64,000 nt of DNA from Paralichthys olivaceus (GCF_024713975.1 NC_091108.1:11267001-11331000), one strand, 5' to 3'. Shown: positions 1 to 11,586, counted from the stretch's first letter. A program made the numbers and translations. The notes: generated by a model not told the origin, from the letters alone.

Positions 1-469
1 TGGTCTAAAGACAGAATCAACTTCATTATATCTAATTATGTTCCTACAACTGGGAGTCGTTGTCACTTTTATCTTGATTCGGTACAATAAGTATAAACCA
101 CTGATTGCATGGCCACTTTGTAAAGTGGGTTTTTAGTGGATGGATTTTTAGCAGTTACACCCTTTCTTCAGTGAGAATAACTTTGCACCAGCTTTGCAAA
201 ATTTGAGTCTTATCAATGATGTTATACCACCTCAATGTGGAATTAGTGTTATGTTATTGGACTTCTCATATATTGATGACAATTATATTGCGATAGTTAT
301 TCATATTATTATCTATTGCCCACCCCTGATAGACACTTTCAGACACTTTCAGACAACAGTTGTGGATATCTCATATAGCCCACTGTAAAATGACCATGCG
401 GTGTTGAGGTAATTTAACTTTATGTTGCTGAGTAGAAAATGCTGAAAAACGAACACAATTCTTCTCCAG
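1..469. other. Sequence before first recognised ZP3 exon
   Basis: This AT-rich stretch has no exon I can defend. The ZP3-type gene downstream must have one or more 5' exons carrying the signal peptide and the first part of the ZP-N subdomain. None of the three forward frames gives a convincing match with correct splice sites. A forward ORF at 194-388 contains a PPQCG stretch, but nothing around it looks like a ZP domain. I treat the interval as intron or upstream flank. Confidence 0.5.
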
Positions 470-2876
470 TCGACCAAAGAAAAGATCATCTATTCTACTA
501 CTCTCATCTACTTGCCTGAACCTTCCCCTCATGTTTTGCATCGATTGGATGGTGCAACAATTCCAGTTGAATGCCATTATGAGAAGTAAGCACAATAATT
601 TTGACACAGTCGGTTGTGTGTATTGTTGGATGCAGTTTCTTGAATGATTTCTAATAATGCTTAGACTGAATCTTGAGGTGATGGACTGACTTGTCTACTT
701 TCAGGAGGTATGCTGTGGATGGCATTTCTCTGCAGCCCACCTGGATTCCTCTTGTTTCCACAACCTCAGCTGAAGACCAGATCGATTTCAATCTGCGAAT
801 CATGACTGGTAAAAAAAAATGTCTGTTTTTTGTCCAGGAATCTTTTGTAGTCTCATGAACAATTAACTTTGAGTGACAATGTTTTTATTTAATATTTATT
901 ATTATCATTATTTTAGAAGACTGGCAGTTTGAGAGGGCATCGTACTCATATTTCCTGGGTGACCGCATTCACTTTGAAGTCTCGGCCATCCTTGGTAACC
1001 ACATGCCCCTGCGAGTCTATGTTGACCACTGTGTTGCCACAGCAACCCCTGATGCAGAGGCAAAAATAAAATACGACTTTATTGAGCATTATGGGTGAGT
1101 GCCATGACCACAGTTCATCCATAAAATACCTGATTGCAGTTTCTGTCAACAGCATTTCAATATTTGTTTTTTCCTTTGCTGCTACAACAGGTGTCTTACT
1201 GATGCTTACCTGACAAACTCCAGCTCACATTTCTTACCAAGAGCTGAGGAGCACAAGCTGAGATTTCAGCTGGATGCATTCAGGTTTTACCAAGAGCCCA
1301 AAAACCAGGTCAGTTGCCTTTCCTTTCTATTGTTCTATCAAAGTCCCACTCCGGTAGCTTAATACACCCCCCTAAAACATTTCTTTTTTCTCAAAATTAT
1401 ATATTCAAATGGTTAGTCATGAAAAAAAAAATCCCCCAATGCCTTAAAAAGACTTGAATGTAACTAAACCTTCCTCATGTCATGACTGGGATTTATAAAT
1501 ATGCTAATATGGCCCCGCCCTTGCTCCCCATCTCTCCACCCTCCCAATTCACCTGCAGTTGAGGAGCCTTTTCCAGCTACTGAGCTCCACCTACAAGTTG
1601 ACATGATTGGTTTTCTTGCTATTTGACATCACAAACCCTGGCTGTCTGAATTTTGTATTTACCAGCATGAGTTTACTGCACTGTTACAGCCTAGTCAAAA
1701 ATACGCGAAGAAGTTCACAAAAGTTGAACCACTTCTTCCAACAGAATAACACCGAAAAATAAAATAAAATGCCTCCATACTGCTCCTGTGATGTCATCCA
1801 AGTGTCTGTTAGCCCTGACATTCAAATTCCACTCCAAACAGCATTATTTACATCATGTTTTTAGCCTTAATGTCCGCTGTTATCCTCCTAGCCCGGAGTC
1901 ACATTTGTGCACACACACCACACACAAGGTCTCACCCAATTAACTGCAGCTTTTGCAAGGTTGCTGATCTTGTATCGGCAAAGTGGTGAGTAGATGAGTG
2001 AATTTGAATTATTGGGTGAACTATCCCTTTTAAAGTTTTCTTTTTTTGTATATGAGGCCTAAAAGTAGTTTTGTATTTCACACTAATCACTCCCATAGGT
2101 CTACATAACCTGCTACGTGAAGGCTGTTCCTGTCACATCAACTGTCAGCTCACAAAACAGGGCCTGCTCTTTGATTGAGAACAGGTAATCTGTTAAACTA
2201 TTGAGTTTCATAGTCAGCGTGGTCAGTTAAGTGTCATAGTATTATCTAATTAGAAAATTCCCTCCTTGTCCAGATGGAGGTCAGTTGATGGGAATGACCA
2301 GGAATGTAGAAGCTGCGACATCTCCCACCGGATTGAGGAGCCTCCACTCACCGAGGCCCCCAAAGCTATCGCCAGCTCACAAGCCTTGTCCAACATGATT
2401 CCACAGGAAAGTTCAGTCCAGAACAGACCTGAACAACCCCCAGCCAGTTACATGCGTTTCCGACCAGGAGTGCAGGTGAGGCAGCTCGACAGACCTCAAT
2501 CTTCTGCGAGATTAATGAAGAGAGGAACAGAGCAAAATGCAGGTGAGTACAACAGATAGTTTGCAAACTGAATTTTTACTTTTCAATCAATCTATAAGTA
2601 ATTCAAACTCGTGTACTGTATACATCTCACGTAAAGACTCTTTTTTTTTTCCCCCCCCACCCTCCAAATATTCAAGCTGCAAACTAAACAGTGACATCTA
2701 AGTGATTGTGAGTGCATTTGAAAAAGGTTTTCATGTTTTTAATGACACCTTATATGATTTGTATTTCAGAAAGAACTCTACACCTGGGACCCCTCAGTGT
2801 GCTCCCATCCAGCAAATCTGTATCAAGGCCAACAAATCCAAGAACTATGCTTTCACCAAAGAACAAGACCACCTGA
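470..2876 (+). CDS. Zona pellucida sperm-binding protein 3-like (5' partial)
   Basis: Structural glycoprotein of the fish egg envelope (chorion), secreted and polymerised through its ZP domain. Seven exons are visible: 470-585, 705-808, 917-1094, 1191-1308, 2099-2184, 2274-2542 and 2770-2876. They total 978 nt in one open frame with AG/GT borders. Diagnostic segments in order are IIYSTTLIYLPEPSP and PVECHYEK (ZP-N), LQPTWIPLVST, RIHFEVSAI and DHCVATATPD (ZP-C), GCLTDAY, YITCYVKA, and the cysteine cluster WRSVDGNDQECRSCD. A dibasic KR in the sixth exon is a candidate processing site, followed in the last exon by a hydrophobic HLGPLSVLP like the external patch of ZP3 proteins. There is no transmembrane segment, as is usual for fish ZP3. 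The N-terminal exons are missing, and the ZP3 subtype cannot be decided. An AATAAA lies at 3056-3061. Confidence 0.85.
1700..2035. mobile_element. Partial palindromic MITE in a ZP3 intron
   Basis: The segment around 1768-1880 closely resembles the left arm of the palindromic element at 10670-11334. Shared blocks include a GCCTCCAT..TGCTC start, GTGTCATCCAAGTGTC-like sequence, and AGCCTTAATGTC. The end at about 2015-2033 has the same terminal GAACTATCCCTTTTAA-like sequence. The left terminus is not clear, so the copy looks truncated or rearranged. It is non-coding and lies inside the intron between the exons ending at 1308 and starting at 2099. Confidence 0.7.
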
Positions 2877-4401
2877 CACTGAGGGTGGTACACTGGAACA
2901 ATAATTCCACTGCTGCCGTGAACAGGTCAACATCATTTGAATCTCACCTTACTTGAAATCATTTTTCCTGCAAATTTTCCTTTTAAGCATTTTCAATGTA
3001 ACCATTTTTATGTACTTCAAATGGTATTTATTATTTTTATAGTTATTTTCTGTAAAATAAATATTACCACATAAAACCTGGTGCTTTTTTTTTTTATCTG
3101 CCTTGTGTAAGAACATGACCATTTTCTCCATGATTTGATATCTGATCTTTACAAAATTCAACATCCGGTAGTTCTTGGCCAAGAACTCGATATGGCTTTA
3201 GCAAACAATTTAATTTGTATTGGATTTTAGGCACTCAGACTCATTAGGCCTGAGCAGCAGAGGGATGTGTTGTGTGTTTGTGTGAAACATCCAGACATCC
3301 ACTGAATATATTCATCAAACAATACAGGATATTTTGAACAGAGGAGAAAAGTATACATGCTATTAGGGAGTACTTCCCTCCATTACCACCCACAACCTAC
3401 TCATCATGTAGTCGTTTAATTGATTAATCATTGTGAGGAATACATAATGGCATATAAAATGCTTGCTCTTCTTGTCATATCCAGTAAAACAAGACCCATT
3501 TCTTTATAATAAAGGCCTACTGTTGATGTTCTATCAAAATTGTATCCTTTGAGTAGCTTTTGTTCCTTCACTCAGTTCTAACTTTAAAGACAGAGTTGTG
3601 ATTTAAGCATGTGCTGTAAAACTGCTGTTTTGCATGTGTTGCTGCAGTCTACCTATAGGTTTGGATACAGGGGTAGCACTTTCACTTTGCATCATATACG
3701 GGCTGCCCATCATCTGACATGGACGGAAACCAAAATATTGCAAGCTTTTAAGTGCTGAACTGACTTGACCTCCTGATCCACATTACGCAGTATTAATATT
3801 GCAAGTGGAAATGGATCTTTGTGCTGTTGCCAGGTGGAACATTTTTAGTTTAGTTGTGTCAGCACCACGGACAGCGACCCTGGTTGTTTTCCCATCCATG
3901 AAACAATGAGGCCTTGTAATGTCCCCTCCAGTCTTTATAATGAATCAGAGGTCATTTGTCAGAGCTTCCCACGCGACTAAGCGATTTCCTGGGCGCCTGT
4001 CAAATAATAGGCCTCTAGATATAATAACCTACTGTGTTTACGACTTGCTTGATGGCACCATTATACCTGCTAAGTGCATAATAAGTCCTGGGGAAACTGA
4101 AGGACACTTAGGAGTTAATGCCATGTTTGTTAGAATATGTGTACGTTGCAAAGACAGTACATGCACATTCAGCTTACTGTGCTTTTGTGAATACTCAGTC
4201 TGAACTACTCGATGTGTTCGTTTCCCTTATTTGTTCCCTGTTTGTGCGTCCTCTGTCATGCTTGCGCGCTGCTTGTGGCTCTGCGTCAGCCTTCCAACCA
4301 GAGCATCCTCAAGAGATTCGTCTCGCCAGCATCCTGTTTCTCCCAAACGTCTCCACCGAGCTTCACTGGATCATTCCCATCTCGTTTTGAACAAAACAGC
4401 G
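2877..4401. other. Intergenic: ZP3 3' end to C3orf80-like gene
   Basis: The first part is the ZP3 3' UTR with an AATAAA at 3056-3061. From about 3200 to 3950 I see no coding frame with family signatures. The last 200 bp before 4402 becomes less AT-rich and probably contains the 5' UTR of the next gene. An open frame continues upstream of 4402 to about 4231, but it lacks recognisable protein features. Confidence 0.5.
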
Positions 4402-4896
4402 ATGTTTTTCCACGGATGCCAACTGATGGTGACGTTCACCGTTTGCTGTCTCGCGGTTGTTTACTCCATCAGAAGATGCGGAAAGGAAATTTGCCGGGAC
4501 AACCAGATCTGTTGCGCACAGGGGAACGACACCAGCGCCGTCACCTGTTGCAAGCAATTAGTGGATACTACTTACTACAACATCGCCATGGTCACACGGA
4601 AACTTTCCGGGGTTCTTATTTTGCTTCTTCTCTTTGCTGTGGGATACTTTATCCAGAGGGTGTTGTGTTCCAGATCCAGCCAGGTCACCCCGCCACCCGC
4701 CGGACAGCCAACGGGGACTACATCCCAAGAACCGCTTATAGAGAGCTGCGCACCGGACCACTCCATGGATCTAGCACCATCAGCTGCCCAGCTGCCCACG
4801 TACGATGAATGCAAACGGCTGCCGACATATGAAGAGACGGTGCGGGATGATGAAAGGAGAGGACGGCCACAGTCTTCGCTGGGACAGACCACATGA
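4402..4896 (+). CDS. C3orf80-like single-pass membrane protein
   Basis: Uninterrupted 164-residue ORF. It starts with a hydrophobic signal peptide (about 1-22) and has a short cysteine-rich ectodomain with CGKEIC, ICC and TCC at about 26-50. One membrane segment follows (about 69-88: SGVLILLLLFAVGYFIQRVL), then a proline-rich cytoplasmic tail with two tyrosine motifs, LPTYDE and LPTYEE, at 131-143. The order CC..CC, RKLSG, transmembrane helix and paired LP(S/T)YEE motifs matches what I recall of human C3orf80, a single-exon gene near ARL14 and PPM1L on 3q25, so the local order supports the call. The ATG at 4402 is preferred to upstream in-frame starts because it opens the signal peptide. The function is unknown; the LPxY motifs could recruit WW domains. 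TMEM92 and VOPP1 have a similar layout but match less well. Confidence 0.8.
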   Translation: MFFHGCQLMVTFTVCCLAVVYSIRRCGKEICRDNQICCAQGNDTSAVTCCKQLVDTTYYNIAMVTRKLSGVLILLLLFAVGYFIQRVLCSRSSQVTPPPAGQPTGTTSQEPLIESCAPDHSMDLAPSAAQLPTYDECKRLPTYEETVRDDERRGRPQSSLGQTT

Positions 4897-5959
4897 CGAG
4901 GACCAAGTGGATTACACAGTACTACACATTTAAATAGTATTTTATATAATCAACGTGGATATATAAGAACCAAAACCAGTTAGGAAGTTGTCTGGTATTT
5001 CCCTTGCAGTCTGACGCTTTGGAAAAATTATATTTGATCTAATATTTTATCCTTTATTGTTCCAAGTAATGTGTCCAACCGAGTGTCCATGTTTGGCTTC
5101 GTTTTTTGGTAAATCTTCCTTTATTGGTAAATCTTCCTTTATTGGTGCAATAGCTTTAAATGTTGATAGATCATCAAATGTTTCATCACTATCAATAAGC
5201 CTTTTATCAGACCAAGCTTGGGGTTGCCAGGTCCCTTCGGTTATGCCTCAATGGCTCTTGAATTCATCAAGCATTGTCACTATAGCAAACTGGTGGATTA
5301 TTGAAAGAAACCCTAGTGGTTTAACCCTTAAGACCTTCCAATATTTATAGCTGCATATTAATATCTTGACCAGGAGAAATAGAAAAACATGTATTTATTA
5401 ATAGGTCACCAACATATGAAAGTGCACCATTGTCGAACTGAAAGGATAAACAACAAAATACATTGTTTACAAAATGGATCAGTGCTGCAGTGCATATCAC
5501 CAAAACTTTAAAAACTTATTTTTGCTTCACTACCTTTGTTCATTATTGACCTTTACTGAAATGTGAGACACCTGTGAACTCAAGACTTTATTGTGCTTGT
5601 AGGTGTCAACGACAGATAATCGAACTCTGTTTAATTATTGAAAGAAGATATGCACCCACCAGTGAAAACATCTTGTTCCACAGTTGTTTTGATATATCAT
5701 GGCGTCCTTTGTTTCCTGTGATGCCCATGATACCATAACGATAGCCTTATATTCTACTCACTGTTTATTGCAACGTGCAACGTTCAGTAGTTGCACTTGT
5801 TACTGTTGTTTATTACTTATTCTTTGGTCGGTTTATTGACGGGCGATTGTTCCTATTGATACACTGAAGAAAAAGGTCAAATCTCTTTGAATATGATTTA
5901 CCTTTGACGTAAAGCACTTTAAATGTAAAACAAAATCAACACATTTACATAAATAAACC
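4897..5959. other. 3' flanks between convergent genes
   Basis: AT-rich DNA between the + strand C3orf80-like gene and the - strand ARL gene, so it should hold both 3' UTRs. A TTTATT at about 5829-5834 is a minus-strand AATAAA suitable for the ARL gene. A 20-bp direct duplication (GGTAAATCTTCCTTTATT type) lies at about 5109-5145. No other gene was seen. Confidence 0.5.
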
Positions 5960-6565
5960 TTAAGGTCTGCTGCTTGCTCTGAGGTAGTGCACTGTGTCCT
6001 TGATATTGTCTTTCATCGCAGCGGGGTCTGACGGGAGTTTGACCAGTTGGACCACTCGCCTGAAGGCCTCTTCTACTCCAAATCCCGTGGACGCGGAGCA
6101 AGGCTGAACGAACCAGTCCCGACCGTGACACATCTTCTCCAGGTTGAACCTGTCCTTGATTTCAGTGACTGTTAGAGCTCCGTTCACGTCCTGTTTGTTA
6201 GCGAGCAGAATGAGCGGACGTCCCGTCAGCTGCTCGCTCCTCAGCGTCTTGTCCAGCTCCCTGCGCGCCTCCTCCAGACGCGTCCTGTCCGAGCTGTCCA
6301 CGACGAACACCACGGCCGCTGCGTCCTGGTGGAAACTCCTCCAGTGCTCCCGCATCTTCCCTTGACCACCCACATCCCACAGAGTCAGGGCGATGGTCTT
6401 CCTGCTCTTTCTCGCCTCCAGCATTTCCACATTGAAGCCGATGGTGGGGACGGTGTTGACACACGCGTTGTGCTTCAGTTTGTAGAGGAGTGTCGATTTC
6501 CCAGCGTTATCCAGGCCCAGCAGGAGAACTTGGACTTCAGGTAGTTTGGATCCTCGAAGACCCAT
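5960..6565 (-). CDS. arl14: ADP-ribosylation factor-like GTPase, ARL14/ARL11 type
   Basis: Intronless 201-residue small GTPase of the ARF family. It shows the P-loop GLDNAGKS at 17-24, TIGFNVE in switch I at 41-47, the DVGGQ motif at 64-68, NKQD at 123-126 and a CSAST-like SA motif near 150. Gly2 in the MGLRGSK start gives an N-myristoylation signal typical of ARFs, which decides for the ATG at 6565 over one eight codons upstream. ARL proteins cycle between GTP and GDP and recruit effectors to membranes. Human ARL14 acts in MHC-II vesicle movement through an actin-motor adaptor; whether that holds in fish is unknown. In human the gene lies beside PPM1L, as here, which favours ARL14 over the similar ARL11. 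The 15-residue tail after the last GTPase helix is longer than usual. Confidence 0.85.
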   Translation of the reverse strand: MGLRGSKLPEVQVLLLGLDNAGKSTLLYKLKHNACVNTVPTIGFNVEMLEARKSRKTIALTLWDVGGQGKMREHWRSFHQDAAAVVFVVDSSDRTRLEEARRELDKTLRSEQLTGRPLILLANKQDVNGALTVTEIKDRFNLEKMCHGRDWFVQPCSASTGFGVEEAFRRVVQLVKLPSDPAAMKDNIKDTVHYLRASSRP

Positions 6566-8053
6566 GGCGACGTGGAGAGGTGAAGACAATCAATTTGAGT
6601 GGGACAGTCACATCTTCCCCTCACAGTTCCCCTTTGACGCAATGTTTGCTTAGTGCGTTGCCCGGAGTTTAATAGATGAGCCATTAGCTCCACGCTGCTC
6701 ATAACTCGGTGCGCACAGATAAGGTAACACTCCATGCAGAGGGCAAAGTTTACACCTGAGGATATTCTTGGATTGTATGTGCTTTTATTGCCACTGTAAA
6801 ACCAACATTTTCCATGTGATATTATCCAGAATGCTCGATGGGTTATAAACGGAAATAGTCTTTATATCCTACTACTAAAAGCACATTGAAATTATCAAAA
6901 CAAAATGATTTTGATTGGATCTGTAACCCAAATATCATGAAATATAAACACCCAATCAAAAATACTTCTAAATTAAAATGAATAAACGATAAATATGTTC
7001 TCTTTTTTTGTCTGTTGACCAAGGCAGACAATTATGAGATACTCAAATGAGATAGTCAAATCTCAGTTCCATGATTTTAATTTTCGGGATCAGTGTGAGT
7101 GACAGGTAAACACGATGCACAGTAACAATAATGAACAATGACTAACCCCACAAAGACAGAAACGCAGCTTATGAGAAGTTGTGCTGGTCTCTAAAATAAA
7201 TAAATGAATAAAGTGAGGTTTAAAATCTTTAAATGTTCATTTCAACAAACAAACAGTCGTCCTCAGATCCCCTGAGAGGTGGATGACAATCCTCAGACTC
7301 ACCACCTCTTACTCCAGAACATCCTCAAGCTTCTCAAAAACAAAATGAGCCGTGGAGAACTCCTCTGCTGTTATGCCAGGCTCGAGTTACTGAAACACAT
7401 TCAAACATGTCTTAACCTGATCTGGTATAACATTCAAACTACAATCATTATTCAAACAAATCTGATGAAATGTATTACAAATAAAAAAATGTCACTATAA
7501 AATGAATCGTATTAGCGAAGGTTAAGTCAAATATGACGGTATATGAAAAATAAATGAAAGTTGTTCAGCCAATGGAAAGCTGCAGTTTTCACCCAGTCAA
7601 CAAAAGTGGACTCTTGACAAGCCACTGGCTGCTGGTTGGACATAGCAGATTGGTTTGCTCTCTACTCAGAAGTATGGGCCTAAACATCTGCTAATACCAA
7701 CTCCATGCCTTTATTTGATCTCCTCCACATTTATCTGAAAATACACTTTGTTTTTACTCCTATTAACGAAAGTTTCAAACAAGAAAGTACTCTGTGCATC
7801 TTCTCATCGTCTTCCAGTCCAACAGTGAGTCACCAGACTAAATCAGTGATCAGTCCAACAACTCTTCCATGTCGCGGAGACGATTTAAATCCACTTCAAG
7901 TCGTGGAGGCGCAACAGCTCAGGAACTGATATCACCCGCATCCCACTGCTCGCCAAAGCTGAAAGAAGCACACGGTGCATCCAACGACTGGGGTTGCTTG
8001 ACTTTACCCCATCCATGAATTCGTTTTTATTCCACTTAATTTTTTCTGTCCCA
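6566..8053. other. Intergenic, upstream of ARL gene
   Basis: The part just above 6565 should hold the minus-strand ARL promoter and 5' UTR. From about 6750 to 7700 the DNA is AT-rich with no supported exon. No repeat with clear ends was found. The end of the interval is 3' of the small ORF at 8054-8335. Confidence 0.45.
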
Positions 8054-8335
8054 TCAAGATCTGGTCCAGTTCTGTCCCGGCTTCACCCACACGCCGCCGG
8101 TTGGGTTATCCATCACGTACACCAGCCCCGCGCCGTCACCGCGGCTCTGCAGGGGCCAAGGATGGGGCGAAGACTTCTCCAGTGCCCGGGCGGCGGAGCG
8201 AGGAGAGACCGACTGAACGGTCACCTTCTTCTGGATGTGAACTACAGAGTCGGTTCTCTGATACATGTCCACTACGCCAACGCGGTGGAAAAGCACCCTC
8301 GACTCCATGGAGGATTTGGACCCTTGCTGTCCCAT
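8054..8335 (-). CDS. Hypothetical 93-aa protein, putative myristoylation site
   Basis: I do not recognise this protein. The frame encodes 93 residues starting MGQQGSKSSM, with Gly2, Ser6 and Lys7 in a strong N-myristoylation context. The rest is polar, with no signal peptide or membrane helix. It has a middle HIQKKVTVQSVSPRSAARAL segment and ends in GVWVKPGQNW. The segment is clearly GC-richer than its flanks. Directly before the ATG there is a pyrimidine tract ending in CAG, and a minus-strand TATA-like element sits about 122 bp upstream. The first eight codons of the longer open frame (to 8359) lie across that acceptor-like tract, so I start at 8335. It could be a lineage-restricted gene or a chance ORF; no homologue comes to mind. 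Confidence 0.45.
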   Translation of the reverse strand: MGQQGSKSSMESRVLFHRVGVVDMYQRTDSVVHIQKKVTVQSVSPRSAARALEKSSPHPWPLQSRGDGAGLVYVMDNPTGGVWVKPGQNWTRS

Positions 8336-8455
8336 ACTGAAACTTAAAGAGAAAAACAACCTGAGGGAAAAACAAACCCGTTTCTATTTTTGCGTATGTG
8401 AGAGTTGGACGGATTACAACTTTCTTCCCCTGCTGCCTACGCACCCTTGCCTCAC

Positions 8456-8464
8456 TTATAAAGA
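8456..8464 (-). promoter_or_regulatory. TATA-like element upstream of the 93-aa ORF
   Basis: On the minus strand the sequence reads CTTTATAAG, about 122 bp upstream of the ATG at 8335. This is a plausible distance for a TATA box and a short 5' UTR. It is the only regulatory hint for the small gene, and no transcript evidence is available. Confidence 0.35.
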
Positions 8465-10669
8465 GCCAAACCAATTTTAAATAAGTAAATAGTTCCAGTA
8501 AAGCTGTTGAGTGACGCACTTGACTTTATGGGTAACGTCGCAACGTGGTTTCAAGCATTTGGATCAGTCCGAGTTATTCTGAGCACATGCACCTGGTACA
8601 GACCGTCTGTAAACTTGGCACCAGCGTGTGCCTCCGGGCCGAGTGCGCCACCGTCTGGAGACCGCAGTGGTGTTGAGTTGCTTTGCAGAGTCATGTCACG
8701 GGGAAAGTATTTGTGTGGTCGGACAGTGGCATCCCAGAAACGCTCTGAAGACGTCACGTGTTTTCCCCAAAACTAATTCTGATGTCACCACCTAATGTCT
8801 TATGATTGTTGATCTCTCAGAGATTCAGGCCACAAAGCTTTTAAGAGTTTAGACCCATATAGTGCAGATGTATTCAAATTTCTGCAGAGGCGATAGAAAG
8901 CAGACGAAGAGAAGACAACCGTTACACCTCTACACATTTAGTCTTCTTGTGCCCTTAAGCAAGGCACCTCAGACTCTAGCAGCTAGAAGAGAGGCATGGA
9001 TTAAAAAGTGTTAAGTATAAAGCAAAAAGTGCAATATAGACCTCAATTGAATGCCTCTCTTTTTATGCCTTTAATATTTTAATGTTATGTGAATAATGTG
9101 TCTCATTTTATTTTTAAAAGTCATCTGTGGAGTTCTGCATCTGTTCCCTGTGACATGTAATAGAAAAGTGAAATGAAGCTGAATCAGAATCTGAAAATGG
9201 CACTATGATTGCAGTGAGCATGCAGTTACTAGAGGCCACAATGAACGCCACATCTTTTTTAATAACACAGACAAAAGGGAGGAAACAGATTTCAGATTGA
9301 ACAGTTCGTTTAATATTGATTTTTTTTCCATACAGAAATTCTCAACACATAACTGTGTGAATCACAGACTGCATCTCAGGTTAACTTGATCGATTTTATG
9401 TAAACTTCTGCTCATATACAGAAGGACAAAAAGATGAGTGGACAGAACAGAACATTGATTTGACACATCCAGAAACTCAACAATAAATAAGGCCTTAGAG
9501 AAACCATTAAATAAAAAAATGCTTCTTCCAGCTGATGTGAATAAAGTCATGGTACACAGTGCTAAAAACTGAACTTATAGTAAATCAGTAATGGTTTACT
9601 GTAACCTTCCTCGACAGGCTGTCAATGACACTGGCTGTGTTGCGTCAGGAGCATATCATATTTCTGGCTATACTGGCACTGCAGCTGCAGCTGCACAGTA
9701 CACGATGTGTCATGTTTAAGTCACTTTTTTAATGCGGCAGAGACGTGCAAGCCTGTCGCACATCCTGCTTCGTATGCTCCCCAGGCCACCAGTGTCCATG
9801 GAAGCATTTTGTTTGCGAACATGGATACGCTGAAGCACATGCCCTGATGCAGATGGCTCGAAGTCACTTCCTGTTAGCTTCATAAAACTGCATCATCAAG
9901 AAATGAGGATCAGGTTCTACATACATTGAAACCCTCCTGAGGATATACAGTATTTACATTGGCTGATATGTAATAAGAATTCACCATTCCAAAAAAATAA
10001 ACATCTGAAAGGTGCACTTTTTTCCAAACTCTATGTGTGTCTGTGTGCATATGAGCATGTTGCATGTTCAGACCCATAATTTAGCTTTTACGAATCACTG
10101 GTCTCGTGCAAACTTGAAAGGTGGCGTACAAATGTGCAGTTTCAGCCTCCATGAGAATAGCTGTGCACGTTTAGGTGATAGTGACAAATTGTTTTGATGG
10201 TGATTATTCATTGGTGTGGGCGTTTTAACAGCGACCTCTTAAGTGTGCATGGGACGTGTGTCTGATACTCAAAAGTTAGATTATAAGTGTAGCATCAGTT
10301 AAAGTTCGATAAAGGTAGGCATCCACTGGAGTCTTCTTTTTTATTTCGATAAATTTTTTTCCAGGTCAACAAGGTGGTACGGTACACATACATTATCATC
10401 AAAATGCAGCAAGCAGTGTGTTCTTTGCAAATCATCGTCATTGTCAGTAGCTTCCTGTAGTTGCACAGTAACTGTTGAGTAGGCACTAGTTGGAGCCTTG
10501 TCTGTCGAAGCCTCCAGTGGAGCTGACCATCCATGTGCAGTAAACAGTAGTAAATCAATCACAGTCTGTAGTGTGCTGGTTGAAAGAAAACCCGTCTGGT
10601 GTCGGTTTGTCCTGCGTTTTAATGCATCTCCAGTGTTGGAGAACATCTGTTTTTGAATGTGTTTGTCAT

Positions 10670-11334
10670 TAAAGGGATAGTTCTCTGACAAATGAAAATT
10701 CTTTCATTATCTACTCACCAGTATGCTGATGGAGGGGTGGTTGAAGTGTTTGAATCCACAAAAAAACCTTGGAGTCTCAGAAGTAAACTTTGTAGCAGCC
10801 AAATCAGATACAATTGAAGTAAATGGTGACAGAGACTTCAGACGCAATAAAACAACAGAAAAAACATAACATGCCTCCATGCTGCTCGTGTGGTGTCATC
10901 CAAGTGTCCGTAAGCCCCGACATTCATATTCAACTAGAAACAAGGTCATTTACACCGTGTTTAAAGCCTTAATGTCATTCATGGAGCCTGGGACACACCA
11001 TTGTGTAGCTGAGTCCGCCAGCTTAGCCACTTCAGGCCAAAAACATTGTGTAAATGACCTAATTTCCAGTCGAATATGAATGTCGGGGCTTGCGGACACT
11101 TGGATGACACCACACAAGCAGTATGGAGGCATGTTATGCTTTTTCTGTTGTTTTATTACGTCTGAAGTCTCGGTCACCATTCACTTCAATTGTATCGGAT
11201 TCTGCTGCCACAAAGTTTTCTTCTGAGACTACAGAAGTGTTTTGTGCACTCAAACACTTCACCCACCCCTCCATCTTCATACTGGTGAGTAGACGAATGA
11301 TGAATTTTAGTTTTTAAGTGAACTATCCCTTTAA
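10670..11334. mobile_element. 665-bp palindromic MITE with TTAAAGGGATAGTT ends
   Basis: The two ends are inverted copies: TTAAAGGGATAGTT at the left and AACTATCCCTTTAA at the right. The arms are also inverted repeats of each other for about 250 bp. For example, the left block at about 10868-10930 (ATGCCTCCATGCTGC, GTGTCATCCAAGTGTCC, GACATTCATATT) returns in reverse complement at about 11075-11145. The centre, near 11000, contains a short unique segment. No transposase frame is present. This is the structure of a non-autonomous DNA transposon of foldback type. It lies in the 3' flank of ppm1l. Confidence 0.85.
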
Positions 11335-11586
11335 GTTGGCAGATGGCTATTGGGTCTATATTGTATTTACACGTCCTCGTCTTATTCAGAGACCTACAAA
11401 TAAAACCAAATCTTATTTTTATGTTTGCCTGTATATGTGTGTGTGCACTTGTTAAAAGTCCAGTTCTCAGTGTCTATACTTCATATTCTCTCAGTCTTCC
11501 TCTGATGTTGCTGCTCCAAAAGATGAGAGGGAAAAAAAAATATCACAGAAAACACTGATTGCAACATGAGCTCTAGACTCAACCTA

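Larger units (their letters stand above)
8336..11586. other. ppm1l 3' flank and UTR with repeats
   Basis: No coding exon was seen. The ppm1l stop is at 11587-11589, so the adjoining part is its 3' UTR on the minus strand; several TTTATT motifs (for example 10340-10345) could serve as poly(A) signals. At about 8946-8975 a short GCCCTTAAGCAAGGCACCT stretch resembles a common teleost LINE/SINE-derived repeat. The palindromic element at 10670-11334 lies within this stretch. Confidence 0.5.

Noticed and set aside
194-388. Forward ORF with PPQCGISVMLLD, possibly an upstream ZP3 exon
   Set aside because: No flanking splice sites give the correct phase into the exon at 470, and the rest of the frame does not resemble a ZP-N subdomain.
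4212-4808. 198-codon forward ORF overlapping the C3orf80-like gene
   Set aside because: It is in another frame of the real gene, and its translation lacks the signal peptide, Cys motif and membrane helix seen in the correct frame.
8507-8776. Forward and reverse ORFs upstream of the 93-aa frame
   Set aside because: No recognisable features, low-quality composition, and the two strands are mutually overlapping shadows.
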